A DNA stretch of 64,000 nt from Desulforegula conservatrix Mb1Pa (GTDB lineage Bacteria; Desulfobacterota; Desulfobacteria; Desulfobacterales; Desulforegulaceae), in contig NZ_AUEY01000009.1 in NCBI RefSeq assembly GCF_000426225.1, positions 1 through 64,000 on the forward strand, written 5' to 3'. Shown in pieces: positions 55,303 through 64,000 of this stretch (the first letter of the stretch is position 1; each line of letters starts with the position of its first letter). The position numbers and the translations under genes were made by a program. The notes below the pieces were generated by a model that was not told where the DNA came from, searched no databases, and worked only from the letters and a program-made list of their open reading frames with translations.

Positions 55303-55608
55303 TTTTTTTATGCCTCCGGCGGGTCGCTTTTTGGAAAAAGCTCCGCAAAAACTTTATGGTTTTGAAAATAAATATGATTTTTGTAACTATTCAGTTAGCT
55401 TTTTAAAGGGATGGCTTCATTCTTGGAAACCCCTTTTGGTAAAAAGTGTTTCATGAAAATTTTAAGAAAGTTATGCGCAACGGATTCAGGCAACAAATTC
55501 AAAACCTGAAGTTTTTTGCCAAGCTTTTTTTCAAAAAAGCGTCCTTTTAAAAGGTTGAATTTCATATTTGGTGAATAGTTACTTATTTTTTTTTATTGTT
55601 TTATTTGT
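55303..55608. other. Gap with two family B tags between acyl-CoA dehydrogenase genes
   Basis: Family B tags at 55314-55357 (minus orientation; it contains the ribosome site of the downstream gene) and 55509-55543 (plus orientation, decayed). The two can pair with each other into a larger hairpin. No gene is seen. Confidence 0.65.
55314..55357 (-). repeat. Family B hairpin tag supplying a ribosome site
   Basis: On the minus strand AAAGTTTTTGCGGAGC, the GCTTTTTCCAAAAAGC hairpin, GACCCGCCGGAGGC; the GGAGG is then followed by the ATG of the acyl-CoA dehydrogenase after about nine bases. Confidence 0.82.
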
Positions 55609-57108
55609 TTAGTCTCCGAAGACATCAGAATCAGGTATGTTTGGGGCTATCAAACATTTAAACAGATTAATGCGGTTAAGCTGGTTAGTGCCTTCATAAA
55701 TCTGCATCAGCTTGGCGTCCCTGAAATGTTTCTCAGCTCTTTGATCGTGCCTCAGCCCTGCCTGTCCCATAAGCTCCAGAGCGAGGTGGCTGTTTTTCAT
55801 TCCTGCGTCTGTTCCCGTGAATTTTGCAAGAGAAGCAAAGCCTGATGTTCTTTCGATCTGCTTTTCTGTCTGCTGGTCAAAATGTACTTTCCGCAGCAGC
55901 CATGTTCCCATGCTGTGGAACATAAAAGGGAAGACCAGTTTTTTCATGATAAATGCCGGAGTGAATTTTGTCATATAATAGACAGGCTTCCAGTTAAGGA
56001 GCCTGAATACCCCATCGATGCTGTTCGCGTAATTGCTCTCGAGATAGGAAAGGCGGCCAAGTTCAACATTCTTGTACATTTCCGCAAGCATGCCTTGGGC
56101 CCATTCATGTTTTACGAGAAGTTTTCCTTCAACTTTTGTTTCTGACGCAAATCTGAGCGCTTCCTCGTAAGCCCCTCTTGCAACGCCAGTTCCAAACGCA
56201 CAGACTCCGGCTCTGGATGCTGAAAAGATATAATCAATAATCTGCATGGTTGTTGAGGTATGGCTTCTTTTGAGTTTTGATGCCTGTGAGGGATCAATGC
56301 AGACATTTTTGTCCTCAACAAAAGTGTCACGAAAAACAAGCTCACTTGCAGGACATGATTTCTGGCCCATTTTTTTTTCTGTGCGCCCGAAAGAAAATCC
56401 CGGTGTGCCTGTTTTGACAGCGAGAAGAACAAGATTTTCAGAAGGTTTTTTTGTGCTGGCAAAAGAAAAAAGAATATGCCAGGTGGATAAATGCCCGTTA
56501 GAAATAAAGACTTTTGTGCCGTTGACAGCATATCCGCCCGGAGCTTTTTTGGCATGGCAGGTTATGACGCCTTTATCCATGAGGTCAGTCTCTTCGATGT
56601 CTGTTCCTGCGTCAGGTTCTGTCAGAGCAAGGGAAATCAGGCATGGTTTTCCGGTTTTTTCTCCTTCGACAACTTCATTGCAGATTTCCATGATTAATTT
56701 GGAATTCCAGCCCGAGATAAGAGTCCCGAATCCAAGATAATGAACTCCTATAAGATTGGCCATGCCAGCGCATACAGAGGCGATTTCTTCCAGAAAAATG
56801 GCAAGAGAAGTGAGGCAGAGCCCTTTTCCCCCGAAGATCCTTGGAATCCATAGTGAGTATAGTCCCCATCTGTTTGCCGTTTCAACGAACTCCCAGGGCA
56901 GATAATCAGGATTTTCAGTTATCCTGTTTTCAAGTTCCAGAGTCATTGGCCGGACAACTTCTTCATTGAATTTTCTGGCCAGGGCCACGGCTTTCTTAAT
57001 ATCCCTTACAACGTCTTTGGGCTGGGCTGCGGCTGCATTCACGCCGCACAGCATCTCTTCAAAACAGGGAGCCTGATTCAGCCATGAATTTATTTCTTTG
57101 CGTTTCAT
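55609..57108 (-). CDS. Acyl-CoA dehydrogenase, large form
   Basis: A 499-residue FAD enzyme, longer than the usual 380. LWIPRIFGGKGLCLTSLAIFLEE, SLALTEPDAGTDIEE (FAD/substrate loop), GTKVFISNGH and HLALELMGQAGLRHDQ are typical. The C-terminal HFRDAKLMQIYEGTNQLNRIN keeps the catalytic glutamate. Extra residues lie in the C-terminal domain (about 330-400), including VYYMTKFTPAFIMKKLVFP. It oxidises an acyl-CoA to the enoyl-CoA and hands electrons to ETF. AGGAAC precedes the ATG. It heads a minus-strand group with a second dehydrogenase and a decarboxylase-like gene, divergent from a TetR gene with paired palindromes between. Confidence 0.92.
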   Translation of the reverse strand: MKRKEINSWLNQAPCFEEMLCGVNAAAAQPKDVVRDIKKAVALARKFNEEVVRPMTLELENRITENPDYLPWEFVETANRWGLYSLWIPRIFGGKGLCLTSLAIFLEEIASVCAGMANLIGVHYLGFGTLISGWNSKLIMEICNEVVEGEKTGKPCLISLALTEPDAGTDIEETDLMDKGVITCHAKKAPGGYAVNGTKVFISNGHLSTWHILFSFASTKKPSENLVLLAVKTGTPGFSFGRTEKKMGQKSCPASELVFRDTFVEDKNVCIDPSQASKLKRSHTSTTMQIIDYIFSASRAGVCAFGTGVARGAYEEALRFASETKVEGKLLVKHEWAQGMLAEMYKNVELGRLSYLESNYANSIDGVFRLLNWKPVYYMTKFTPAFIMKKLVFPFMFHSMGTWLLRKVHFDQQTEKQIERTSGFASLAKFTGTDAGMKNSHLALELMGQAGLRHDQRAEKHFRDAKLMQIYEGTNQLNRINLFKCLIAPNIPDSDVFGD

Positions 57109-57272
57109 TTGTTGTTCCTTTTTTAAAAAAAACTGGATTGCAGCGGGGTTGTGAAATAAACCGGCTCTTAGTTAAAGTGCCGTTCGGATTGCTTTTCTTT
57201 AAAACTTAAGAAAAAAATCAGCTTAGGGGTGTGGGCTGATTAATTCAGGTCATATATTTCAGAAGCTTTATA

Positions 57273-57317
57273 TTAACATCTGTGTTAATTTGGTGATTAA
57301 ATTAACAGTGGTGTTAA
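57273..57317. promoter_or_regulatory. Two tandem palindromic operators, TTAACA-N4-TGTTAA
   Basis: TTAACATCTGTGTTAA (57273-57288) and TTAACAGTGGTGTTAA (57302-57317) are the same 16-bp palindrome with different centres, 29 bases apart centre to centre (about three helical turns). They lie between a TetR-family gene (51 bases downstream) and the divergent acyl-CoA dehydrogenase group, as expected for sites of that regulator. Binding is inferred. Confidence 0.75.
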
Positions 57318-57367
57318 TTTAAATCAAGAAAAAATATTTATGCAGATTTTCATGATATAAGGGACAG

Positions 57368-58033
57368 ATGGATAACAATAAAAAACCAACTCTTCAGCGC
57401 AGGCGGGGGCGTCCTCCAAAACAGGAAGACCAGCAGTCTTTTGACCGGGTTATAATAGATGCTGCCGCAGATGTGTGTGCTGTTCATGGATTTCATGGGA
57501 CAACCGTGGAGCTTATTATTCAGGATGCAGGGGTATCAAGGCCGACTTTTTACCGTTTTTTCAAGAACAAGGATGATGTGCTGAAAAAAATGGCAGTTGA
57601 GATCAATCAGGATCTGGTTGATACTGTCATAAATGCCGTGAAAAAAGCGGAAACAGTAATTGAAAAGATTGAAACAGGTGTGGACGCTTATATAGACTGG
57701 GGAATAAGGCGCGGGGAGATTGTTAGGGTTCTTTATAACGCTCTTTTTGATCCTGCATTTCCTATTCCCGAGATAAGGCAAAACACGTTCCGGCAGTTGA
57801 CCCTGCTTTTTGTCGAAGAGCTTAAAGAAGCTGATAGACCTGCATTTGATCCTTTGTTTATTGATGCTCTGATAAATACAGTGGAATATCTCGGAACGTC
57901 TCTTTTTACAGGCAGGGATAGTGAAAAGAACCTTGCCAGGGTAAGAAACATTATCCTCTATTTTTTGAAAAGCTCTTTACTCGGAATCAGGGAAGACGCG
58001 CCTGTGGCTCCTCAGCCTGATGGGGCTGTTTGA
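57368..58033 (+). CDS. TetR-family transcriptional repressor
   Basis: A 221-residue TetR-type regulator. A basic N terminus (LQRRRGRPPKQED) precedes the helix-turn-helix at about residues 25-70 (IIDAAADVCAVHGFHGTTVE, DAGVSRPTFYRFFKNKDDVL). The rest is the helical ligand and dimer domain. AAGGG lies before the ATG. It is divergent from the acyl-CoA dehydrogenase group, and two identical palindromes lie between them, so it probably represses both itself and that group until an acyl-CoA or related ligand appears (inference). Confidence 0.92.
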   Translation: MDNNKKPTLQRRRGRPPKQEDQQSFDRVIIDAAADVCAVHGFHGTTVELIIQDAGVSRPTFYRFFKNKDDVLKKMAVEINQDLVDTVINAVKKAETVIEKIETGVDAYIDWGIRRGEIVRVLYNALFDPAFPIPEIRQNTFRQLTLLFVEELKEADRPAFDPLFIDALINTVEYLGTSLFTGRDSEKNLARVRNIILYFLKSSLLGIREDAPVAPQPDGAV

Positions 58034-58040
58034 TGATGGG

Positions 58041-58169
58041 GATGTCGCAAAAAGTCCGATTACCGTCATTCCGGCGCAGGTCTGAATCCACAACTATCTG
58101 AAAATACAAAGATGCCTGATCAAGTCCAGCATGATATCGGCGCCTTTTTTTGCTTTTTGCGGGGCCATC
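58041..58169 (-). repeat. Family A repeat, copy 7 (inverted)
   Basis: GATGTCGCAAAAAGTCCG, CCGTCATTCCGGCGCAGG, GCCTGATCAAGTCCAGCATG, CGGCGCC and GCTTTTTGCGGGGCCATC. It fills the gap between the TetR gene and the convergent chemoreceptor gene, touching the latter's stop codon. Confidence 0.87.
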
Positions 58170-60309
58170 AATATTTGAATCTGTTTATGAGTGCGGATAA
58201 ATCCGCGGACAATTTGCCAAGCTCATTCGAGCTTTCCTTCAGTTTTTCCATGCTGTCAGCCGTATTTTCAGAAATAACAGACACGGTATTTATGTTTGAA
58301 GCTATTTGACGAAGGCCCTTGGCAGATTCGGTCACATTAATGGCAATTCCGCTCGCGGCAGTTCTGGCATTCTTCATGTTGTAAGTGATTTCTTTTGCTG
58401 TATTGTTCTGTTCATGGACTGATTTTACTATTATTTCGGAGATTTCAGAGAATTCCATGATGATCTCGGAAACTTTTTTAATGGCATTGATAACCTCGTC
58501 TGTATCTGCCTTCATATCACCAATCTGCCCTGATATTTTGTCTGTGGCTTCTGTTGTTTGCCTCGCAAGATCTTTTACTTCAGATGCAACAACAGCAAAA
58601 CCCTTGCCTGCTTCTCCTGCACGCGCGGCCTCGATTGTGGCATTTAATGCCAGAAGATTTGTGCTGTCTGCAATTTCATTAATGATACCTGTTATTTCAG
58701 CTATGCTGGCGGCAGAATTCCCGAATTTAACAATCAGATCCTGCATAGCTGTCATCTGCCGTTCGGCCTCTGATGCTATTGCAGACTCATGCTGACAATG
58801 GCGCGAAACATCATTTATGGACAAGCTCATTTCTTCTGCTGCTATTGTTGCCGCATCAACCAATAAAGTCATATCTTCGGCGGATCTTGCCATCACGTTT
58901 ATATTTGAACTTGCCGCTTCAGTTGAAGAAGACACATTTCTCGTCTGGGTTTTCATTTCTTCAGTATTTGCTGCTATCCGCTTCGAACCGGTTCTCATAT
59001 TATCCGATGATTGCGTGAGTTTCTCTATCATTGTCAGAAGCTGCTTAACTATGGCCCTCAGCCCATCCGACATTTTTTTCAGGCCGGTCATTCCCTTGCC
59101 CAGTTCGTTTTTGCCCGCTCCTTCCAAGCATATTGTTTCCTTGAGATTTCCCGAGCCTATGGCCTCCATGATTCTGACGATCTCCTGAAAAGGGTTGGTT
59201 ATTGAAAGAATGAATCCATAGGCTATCCCGCCACCAAGCAGAATAGCAACCAAAGCGATCATAAGGGTCAGGTATTTGATTTTTTCAAGCCCTGATTCGA
59301 ACTCATCCTCATATCCACTGTAACCTATGACCCAGTCCCACTCAGGATAACTCACGTAAGAAGCCAGCTTTTTCCGTGAATAATCTTTGCCCTTGTCGAC
59401 CCAGGGATACCATTTTATCTTTGCCTCGCCTTTTTTAAGATTTTTGCTGTCATTTATAATGTCCTGGATGAAATACCTGCCGTCAGCGTCCTTTGAATTC
59501 CAGATGCTTTTTCCATCCATTTCCCTGTTCTTGGAAAGGATATAGTCTCCTTTTGAGTTTACAATCCAGATATATCCGGTTTTTCCGATCACAATCTTTG
59601 CAAAGGTTTCCAGAAGCGATTCCTGGATTTCCTGCTCCGGTATACCCACAAAAATGGCTCCTATTATTTTGCCGGACTTATCTTTAAACGGCTCATAAGC
59701 AGTTAGGTATTTGGAATTTACGACAACTGCGCTGCCAAAGTATGTTTTGCCTGCAATGATTGACTGATAAACAGGTGACTCCCTTGGGATATAGGTGTTG
59801 ACAGCTCTGCTTCCGTCATCTTTGGTTACGTTTGTTGAAATTCTGAGCATGCCTTGGGGCTCGATAATCTGAAAGACCGTTGCCACGACTCCGATGTCTG
59901 TTTTTATTCCGTCAACAATGCTGTAATCTCCGGTAATCGCTTTACCATCAATTTTCATGGCATATATGGCCACTTCCTCTGTCTGGTTTGTGACCTGATT
60001 TGTGATTTTAAGGTTCAGCTTTTCATTTTCATCAATCTCAATGCTTTTTTCATTGGAACCACCTTTTAAAATTACAAGTCTTGCTGTAGACAATGCGATT
60101 TTAAGCTTTTCCATTGCCGAGGTTTTCTGGTTCTCGACAGTATGATATATCTGTCTGCATTGATTGTTGAATAAAATCTCCAGCTGTCCCCTGGTCTCTT
60201 TATTTATGGTCGTATATGTTACGACTGAAACCGCTATGAGTGATATAGAGACAATAGCTATTATAATTCCCATCAGCTGCCATTTAATGCTTATATCTTT
60301 TAATTTCAT
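58168..60309 (-). CDS. Methyl-accepting chemotaxis protein, Cache type (orphan)
   Basis: A 713-residue chemoreceptor. TM1 lies at about 10-30 and TM2 at about 345-368. The ~310-residue periplasmic part has the Cache_3-Cache_2 pattern: [42 protein letters not shown], then [16 protein letters not shown] and [12 protein letters not shown] in a second Cache unit. HAMP and the signalling domain follow, with tip [29 protein letters not shown] precedes the ATG. There is no C-terminal pentapeptide. It stands alone, about 7 kb from the che block, with repeats on both sides. Confidence 0.94.
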   Translation of the reverse strand: MKLKDISIKWQLMGIIIAIVSISLIAVSVVTYTTINKETRGQLEILFNNQCRQIYHTVENQKTSAMEKLKIALSTARLVILKGGSNEKSIEIDENEKLNLKITNQVTNQTEEVAIYAMKIDGKAITGDYSIVDGIKTDIGVVATVFQIIEPQGMLRISTNVTKDDGSRAVNTYIPRESPVYQSIIAGKTYFGSAVVVNSKYLTAYEPFKDKSGKIIGAIFVGIPEQEIQESLLETFAKIVIGKTGYIWIVNSKGDYILSKNREMDGKSIWNSKDADGRYFIQDIINDSKNLKKGEAKIKWYPWVDKGKDYSRKKLASYVSYPEWDWVIGYSGYEDEFESGLEKIKYLTLMIALVAILLGGGIAYGFILSITNPFQEIVRIMEAIGSGNLKETICLEGAGKNELGKGMTGLKKMSDGLRAIVKQLLTMIEKLTQSSDNMRTGSKRIAANTEEMKTQTRNVSSSTEAASSNINVMARSAEDMTLLVDAATIAAEEMSLSINDVSRHCQHESAIASEAERQMTAMQDLIVKFGNSAASIAEITGIINEIADSTNLLALNATIEAARAGEAGKGFAVVASEVKDLARQTTEATDKISGQIGDMKADTDEVINAIKKVSEIIMEFSEISEIIVKSVHEQNNTAKEITYNMKNARTAASGIAINVTESAKGLRQIASNINTVSVISENTADSMEKLKESSNELGKLSADLSALINRFKY

Positions 60310-60640
60310 AACAGCTCCTTCTTTACAGCCTGATTTTATAAATTCGAACTTAGAAATTATGATCTGCGAATAAATAAACAGATTATTGCTTTATATGGGT
60401 ATGGTCTCGTAAAAACAGATTGAAGAGAAAACAAGAAAGCAGGCGGCGCTGCTCCCATCTTGGGATATTTGATTTGTAAATTATATTAATCTATTTTGCT
60501 TAAAAAAACAGCATTATAATTCAGGATGTGATCCTGTTTTTAGGCCCTGGAAAAGGGCAGCCCTGCATTTTCATTTCAAGAACCTGATGAGCGGATAAAA
60601 AGATAATGTGGTTTTCGATTTAACACGTTAAGCCGAGTTC

Positions 60641-60684
60641 CTCCGGCGGGTCGCTTTTTGTAAAAAGCTCCGCAAAAACTTTAT
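60641..60684 (-). repeat. Family B hairpin tag
   Basis: CTCCGGCGGGTCGC, GCTTTTTGTAAAAAGC and TCCGCAAAAACTTTATGG, the same as the tag at 55314-55357 over about 40 bases, but here not next to a start codon. Confidence 0.82.
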
Positions 60685-60825
60685 GGTTTTGTTAGTAGGC
60701 AAAAAACTGATATTTTTAGAGTTTTAAAAATGTTAAGCCCATGAACTTTCAAATGTTACTGAGGATTGAGCATAACCACATAAATTTATGTCCAGTTATC
60801 TGTAGGTTATAGATTCGTTCAGTTT

Positions 60826-60877
60826 TGACAATGTCGCAAAAAGTCCGATTTTCGTCATTCCGGCGTAGGCCGGAATT
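60826..60877 (-). repeat. Family A repeat, half copy 8 (inverted)
   Basis: TGACAATGTCGCAAAAAGTCC, CGTCATTCCGGCGTAGGCC and GGAATTAG: only one end and one hairpin of the family A unit are present. Confidence 0.82.
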
Positions 60878-60948
60878 AGTGTTTGACTTATTCAAACCTA
60901 CATTTTAAATACTTATTTGAAATATGCATTTGATTATATGGGAATGAT

Positions 60949-61602
60949 ATGAAAATAAAAAAATCCGATGTTGCCATGAAAAAGCTGTTAACTGCTGCAA
61001 GCGACGTATTTGCAGAGAAGGGCTTTCGTGACTCGACTGTGGCCGAGATATGCAAGCGTGCCGGAGCAAATATTTCTGCCGTCAATTATTATTTCGGAAG
61101 CAAGGAGGCTCTGTATCAGGAGAGCTGGCGTCACTCCTTTGCCGAATCAGTAAGAGTTCATCCCCAGGACGGAGGTGTAAGAGATGATGCTCCTGCCGAA
61201 GACAGGCTCAGAGGGCAGGTGAGGGCGCTTATGGCAAGGATTGCCGATGAAAATAACAGGGACTTTTTTATATCTCAGATGGAATTTGTTAATCCCACAG
61301 GCCTTCTTGAGGAGGTCATGAAGTCCGAGCTTATTCCGCTTCGTGAAAAGACCCTGGCCATAGTCAGGGAGCTTTTGGGGCCGGGTGCCACAGATGAGCA
61401 GATTCTTTATTCCGAAACATGTATAATCAGCATGTGTCTTCATCCCATGCTGATCAGGAGAGTAAGGAAAATGGCAAAAAAAACTGAGGCTCCGGTCATC
61501 ATAGACGATCTCGGGGCGTTTGAGGGTCATGTAATGAAATTTGCTTTGGCAGGGATTGCCTCTATTCGCCGGGAAATTAAAACGGATTTGAGCCATGATT
61601 AA
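60949..61602 (+). CDS. TetR-family regulator of the CecR/YbiH type
   Basis: A 217-residue TetR regulator. The helix-turn-helix is at about residues 10-55 (LLTAASDVFAEKGFRDSTVA, NISAVNYYFGSKEALY). NYYFGSKE and the C-terminal domain (DUF1956 style) resemble E. coli CecR, which sits before the ybhG-ybhFSR export genes. A GGGAATG lies before the ATG. Its stop overlaps the start of the adaptor gene by eight bases, so it is the first gene of an efflux operon that it probably represses. Confidence 0.9.
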   Translation: MKIKKSDVAMKKLLTAASDVFAEKGFRDSTVAEICKRAGANISAVNYYFGSKEALYQESWRHSFAESVRVHPQDGGVRDDAPAEDRLRGQVRALMARIADENNRDFFISQMEFVNPTGLLEEVMKSELIPLREKTLAIVRELLGPGATDEQILYSETCIISMCLHPMLIRRVRKMAKKTEAPVIIDDLGAFEGHVMKFALAGIASIRREIKTDLSHD

Positions 61603-62806
61603 GATATTAAGGGAAAAATACACTGTATGGGTTGTTGTCCTCTTGCTTTTTGCAGGCTCTGGACTGGCGATTAAAAAAATATTTTTCGGCAAACCACGCG
61701 CATCATTTATAACGGCCGATGCCGTCAAAATGGATATTGAGGAGAGCGTTCTGGCCAGCGGCACTCTCAAGGCTTTCAAGACAGTAGCTGTCGGAGCACA
61801 GGTTTCAGGACAGCTAAAGACTCTTCATGTGGCCCTCGGAGACAAGGTTGAAAAAGGGAAGCTTCTTGCGGAAATTGACCCCGTGCTTCAGCAGAACACT
61901 TTAAAAGATGCCGAAGCCCAGGTGGAGAATCTGCGCTCCCTTAAATCCGCCAAACAGGCCCTTGTTAAACAGTATGAGCTGACTTTGAAAAGACAGGAAC
62001 AGATGAGCGCCAGGGATGCGGCATCAAGGGCTGATCTTGAGAGCGCCCAGGCCCAGCTTGAAAGCAACAGATATGAAATATCCGCCCTTGAAGCCCAGAT
62101 AAAAAAGGCTCTGATTGCCGTCGATACTGCAAAGGCCAATCTTGGGTACACCATGATAAATGCTCCCATGGACGGAGTGGTCATATCAATAGATACGGAA
62201 GAAGGCCAGACAGTGGTTTCAACCCAGTCTGCGACAACAATTCTGACCATGGCTGATCTTGACACCATGACGGTCAATGCCAAAATATCAGAGGCCGACG
62301 TAACAAGGGTTAAACCAGGTCTTACAACATATTTTACCCTGCTTGGGGATTCGGATTTCCGCTATTATGGCAAGCTCAGAGCCATAGAGCCAGGGCCTGT
62401 TTCAAGCTCCACCTCCGGCTCTGGGACCGGTAGCAGCACAAGCACCAGCAGCTCAGGCACCGCTGTCTATTATTACGGACTTTTTGAAGTTCCAAATGCT
62501 GACCATAGGCTCAAGGTTTCCATGACCGCCCAGGTCACGATTGTCATGAACCAGGCGAAACAGGCTCTGTGCATACCTGCGTCAGCTATTATTGATAAGC
62601 AGAAAGACGGGCGGTCTACTGTCAAGGTTCTGATCGGGGATGTCGCAGAAACCCGGACAATTCGCACAGGAATTTCGGACAATGTTCAGATCCAGGTGCT
62701 TGAGGGGCTGGAAGAAGGCGCCAGGGTCGTAATCGGCGACAGCGCTGATCTGCCTGCGACTGAATCAAGCGCGTCACATCCTCCTCCTCCGGGCGGGGGG
62801 CATTGA
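61595..62806 (+). CDS. Periplasmic adaptor subunit of a MacAB-type efflux system
   Basis: A 403-residue membrane fusion protein. One N-terminal membrane helix (about 8-28), then a lipoyl/barrel-sandwich half (GAQVSGQLKTLHVALGDKVEKG), a coiled-coil hairpin (about 100-165, KNTL.. to ..KANLGYT) and the second lipoyl half (INAPMDGVVISIDTEEGQTV). A beta-barrel region follows. A low-complexity Ser/Thr/Gly stretch of about 25 residues near 268-292 breaks the beta-barrel domain, which is not usual for MacA. The C-terminal tail is Pro/Gly/His rich. It bridges the ABC transporter to an outer membrane channel. The start overlaps the TetR gene and its stop overlaps the next ATG. Confidence 0.92.
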   Translation: MIKILREKYTVWVVVLLLFAGSGLAIKKIFFGKPRASFITADAVKMDIEESVLASGTLKAFKTVAVGAQVSGQLKTLHVALGDKVEKGKLLAEIDPVLQQNTLKDAEAQVENLRSLKSAKQALVKQYELTLKRQEQMSARDAASRADLESAQAQLESNRYEISALEAQIKKALIAVDTAKANLGYTMINAPMDGVVISIDTEEGQTVVSTQSATTILTMADLDTMTVNAKISEADVTRVKPGLTTYFTLLGDSDFRYYGKLRAIEPGPVSSSTSGSGTGSSTSTSSSGTAVYYYGLFEVPNADHRLKVSMTAQVTIVMNQAKQALCIPASAIIDKQKDGRSTVKVLIGDVAETRTIRTGISDNVQIQVLEGLEEGARVVIGDSADLPATESSASHPPPPGGGH

Positions 62807-64000
62807 TGATGGACAGACCTTTGCTTGAGCTTTCCGGGCTGGTGCGCTGGTTTCTAATCGGTGGCCAGGAAATTCCTGTGCTCAAAGGAATCGATCTTAT
62901 CATCCGTAGCGGAGAGATGGTTGCGATTGTCGGGGCCTCTGGTTCGGGGAAATCTACCCTGATGAATATCCTCGGCTGTCTTGACCGTCCGAGTGAAGGA
63001 CTCTACCTGATCGACGGCAGGGAAACAGGTACGCTTAATAGTAACGAACTTGCGGAATTGAGAAGGGAACATTTCGGTTTCATATTCCAGCGCTATCATC
63101 TTATGCCCCACCTGACCGCAGTCCAGAATACAGAAATTCCGGCTGTCTACTCAGGAATTAAAAAGGGCGAACGCAGGGCCAGGGCAAATGAGCTCCTTAA
63201 CAGGCTCGGTCTTTCTGACAGGGTCGATCATCATCCCAATCAACTGTCAGGCGGTCAGCAGCAGAGGGTTAGTATTGCAAGGGCATTAATGAACGGAGGC
63301 GATGTAATCCTTGCAGATGAGCCGACAGGCGCGCTTGACAGTAAAAGCGGCCAGGAGATGATGGATATTCTCCACGAGCTTCATGGTCTCGGCCATACCA
63401 TTATCCTTGTAACACATGACATGCAGGTTGCCAGCCATGCCGAAAGGATAATTGAGATAAGAGACGGCGAGATTGTCCGAGATACTCCGAATCTTGCGGT
63501 TCAGGAAAAGAAAAAAAAGGCGTTTATTGAAAAAACAAAGGCCGAAAGATCAGTGTCTTTTTTCCAGGCCAACTGGGGGCGTTTTGCAGAAGCCTTCAAG
63601 ATGGCCACGGTTGCCCTTGCATCACACAGGATGAGGACATTGCTCACAATGCTTGGAATCATCATAGGCATCACATCGGTGGTGTCTGTTGTGGCTCTTG
63701 GTCAGGGAGCCCGTCAGAAGGTTATAAATGACATCAGTGCCATGGGTACGAATGTCATAGGCATAAATCCTGGAAAAGACTGGGGAGATGAGGATGCCTC
63801 AAGCATCCAGACCCTTGTACCGTCTGATCTGGAAGTGCTGAAAGGCCAGGTTTATGTTGACAGCGCGACTCCTTCCACTGGTGGAAGTCAGCTTCTGCGT
63901 TACAGGAACATCACAGCCAATGTTTCGGTCAATGGAGTAGGTGAACAGTATTTCCGTGTCAGGGGATACGAAATGGCAAAGGGCGTTCATTTTGACTCAA
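62806..64000 (+). CDS. MacB-type ABC transporter ATPase/permease (partial)
   Basis: The first ~398 residues of a MacB-family fusion; the rest lies outside the window. The ATPase has Walker A GASGSGKST (43-51), the Q loop FIFQRYHLMP, the signature LSGGQQQR (147-154), Walker B VILADEPTGAL and the THD switch. After residue ~260 come the first membrane helix (MRTLLTMLGIIIGITSVVSV) and the start of the periplasmic domain. The ATG at 62806 overlaps the adaptor's TGA (TGATG), and ATG at 62809 is an equal choice; GGGGGG lies before both. With the adaptor it should form a tripartite pump for macrolides, peptides or lipids; substrate unknown. Confidence 0.93.
   Translation, partial: MMDRPLLELSGLVRWFLIGGQEIPVLKGIDLIIRSGEMVAIVGASGSGKSTLMNILGCLDRPSEGLYLIDGRETGTLNSNELAELRREHFGFIFQRYHLMPHLTAVQNTEIPAVYSGIKKGERRARANELLNRLGLSDRVDHHPNQLSGGQQQRVSIARALMNGGDVILADEPTGALDSKSGQEMMDILHELHGLGHTIILVTHDMQVASHAERIIEIRDGEIVRDTPNLAVQEKKKKAFIEKTKAERSVSFFQANWGRFAEAFKMATVALASHRMRTLLTMLGIIIGITSVVSVVALGQGARQKVINDISAMGTNVIGINPGKDWGDEDASSIQTLVPSDLEVLKGQVYVDSATPSTGGSQLLRYRNITANVSVNGVGEQYFRVRGYEMAKGVHFDS

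Larger units (their letters stand above)
60310..60948. other. Divergent gap of about 640 bases with two repeats
   Basis: Holds a family B tag (60641-60684, minus) and a half copy of family A (60826-60877, inverted). Promoters for the chemoreceptor and the TetR-efflux operon must lie here; no clear palindromic TetR site was spotted. No gene is seen. Confidence 0.55.

Noticed and set aside
55043-55456. + strand open frame of 137 codons
   Set aside because: Antisense to the acyl-CoA dehydrogenase gene and the family B repeat, without protein-like features.

Overview
The window looks like a chromosomal segment of a Desulfobacterota (old Deltaproteobacteria) bacterium, probably close to the Desulfobacterales. 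This is inferred from gene content and was not tested by any search. Pointers are an EF-G of the spirochete/planctomycete/delta type beside an rRNA operon, DUF4911 next to miaB, a DUF4881 secreted protein, stand-alone acyl-CoA dehydrogenases and CoA-transferases, many hybrid histidine kinases, and dispersed hairpin repeats.

Layout. 1-320: end of 23S rRNA, 5S rRNA and an rRNA terminator. 716-13554: mostly housekeeping and lipid genes: fusA, a fused acyltransferase/hydrolase, a short-chain dehydrogenase, a solo branched-chain amino acid type binding protein, a conserved small protein, recJ, a probable missed 57-residue gene, a DUF4911 gene, miaB and a PHP phosphoesterase. 13726-18825: a single-domain response regulator facing a binding protein/hybrid kinase pair. 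19392-24657: a DUF2339/DUF3999 membrane pair and a lipoprotein. 24780-29146: a sigma-54 activator divergent from a CoA-transferase that is coupled by ATGA overlap to a cold-shock-like protein; a sigma-54 type promoter and three 13-bp direct repeats lie between them. 29147-36327: secreted DUF4881 protein, metallo-beta-lactamase-fold lipoprotein, then a YqhC/YqhD/DkgA-like set (AraC regulator divergent from alcohol dehydrogenase, aldo-keto reductase and flavodoxin-like protein).

36840-50752 is the most distinctive block: HTH-receiver regulator, PAS/GAF hybrid kinase, chemoreceptor, CheW, second chemoreceptor, CheA and another PAS hybrid kinase, all on the + strand. No CheY, CheB, CheR or flagellar gene is present. 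CheA seems to lack the usual CheY-binding domain, so the cluster may control gene expression or a non-flagellar output (inference).

50867-58033 holds fatty-acid type genes: an alpha/beta hydrolase, a short-chain dehydrogenase, an acetoacetate-decarboxylase-like protein and two acyl-CoA dehydrogenases, one lacking the usual C-terminal catalytic glutamate. A divergent TetR gene and two tandem TTAACA-N4-TGTTAA palindromes sit upstream. 58168-64000: a Cache-domain chemoreceptor, then an overlapping TetR-MacA-MacB type efflux operon that runs off the window.

At least four repeat families are scattered between genes. Family A is a two-hairpin unit of about 120-140 bp with cgcaaaaag ends (eight copies or part-copies). 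Family B is a gctttttnnaaaaagc hairpin tag that in some places lies directly at a gene start. Family C is about 115-130 bp (two copies). Family D is a GTCGGATTACG/CTCTAATCCGAC palindrome (three copies). No CRISPR array, tRNA, insertion sequence or prophage gene was seen.
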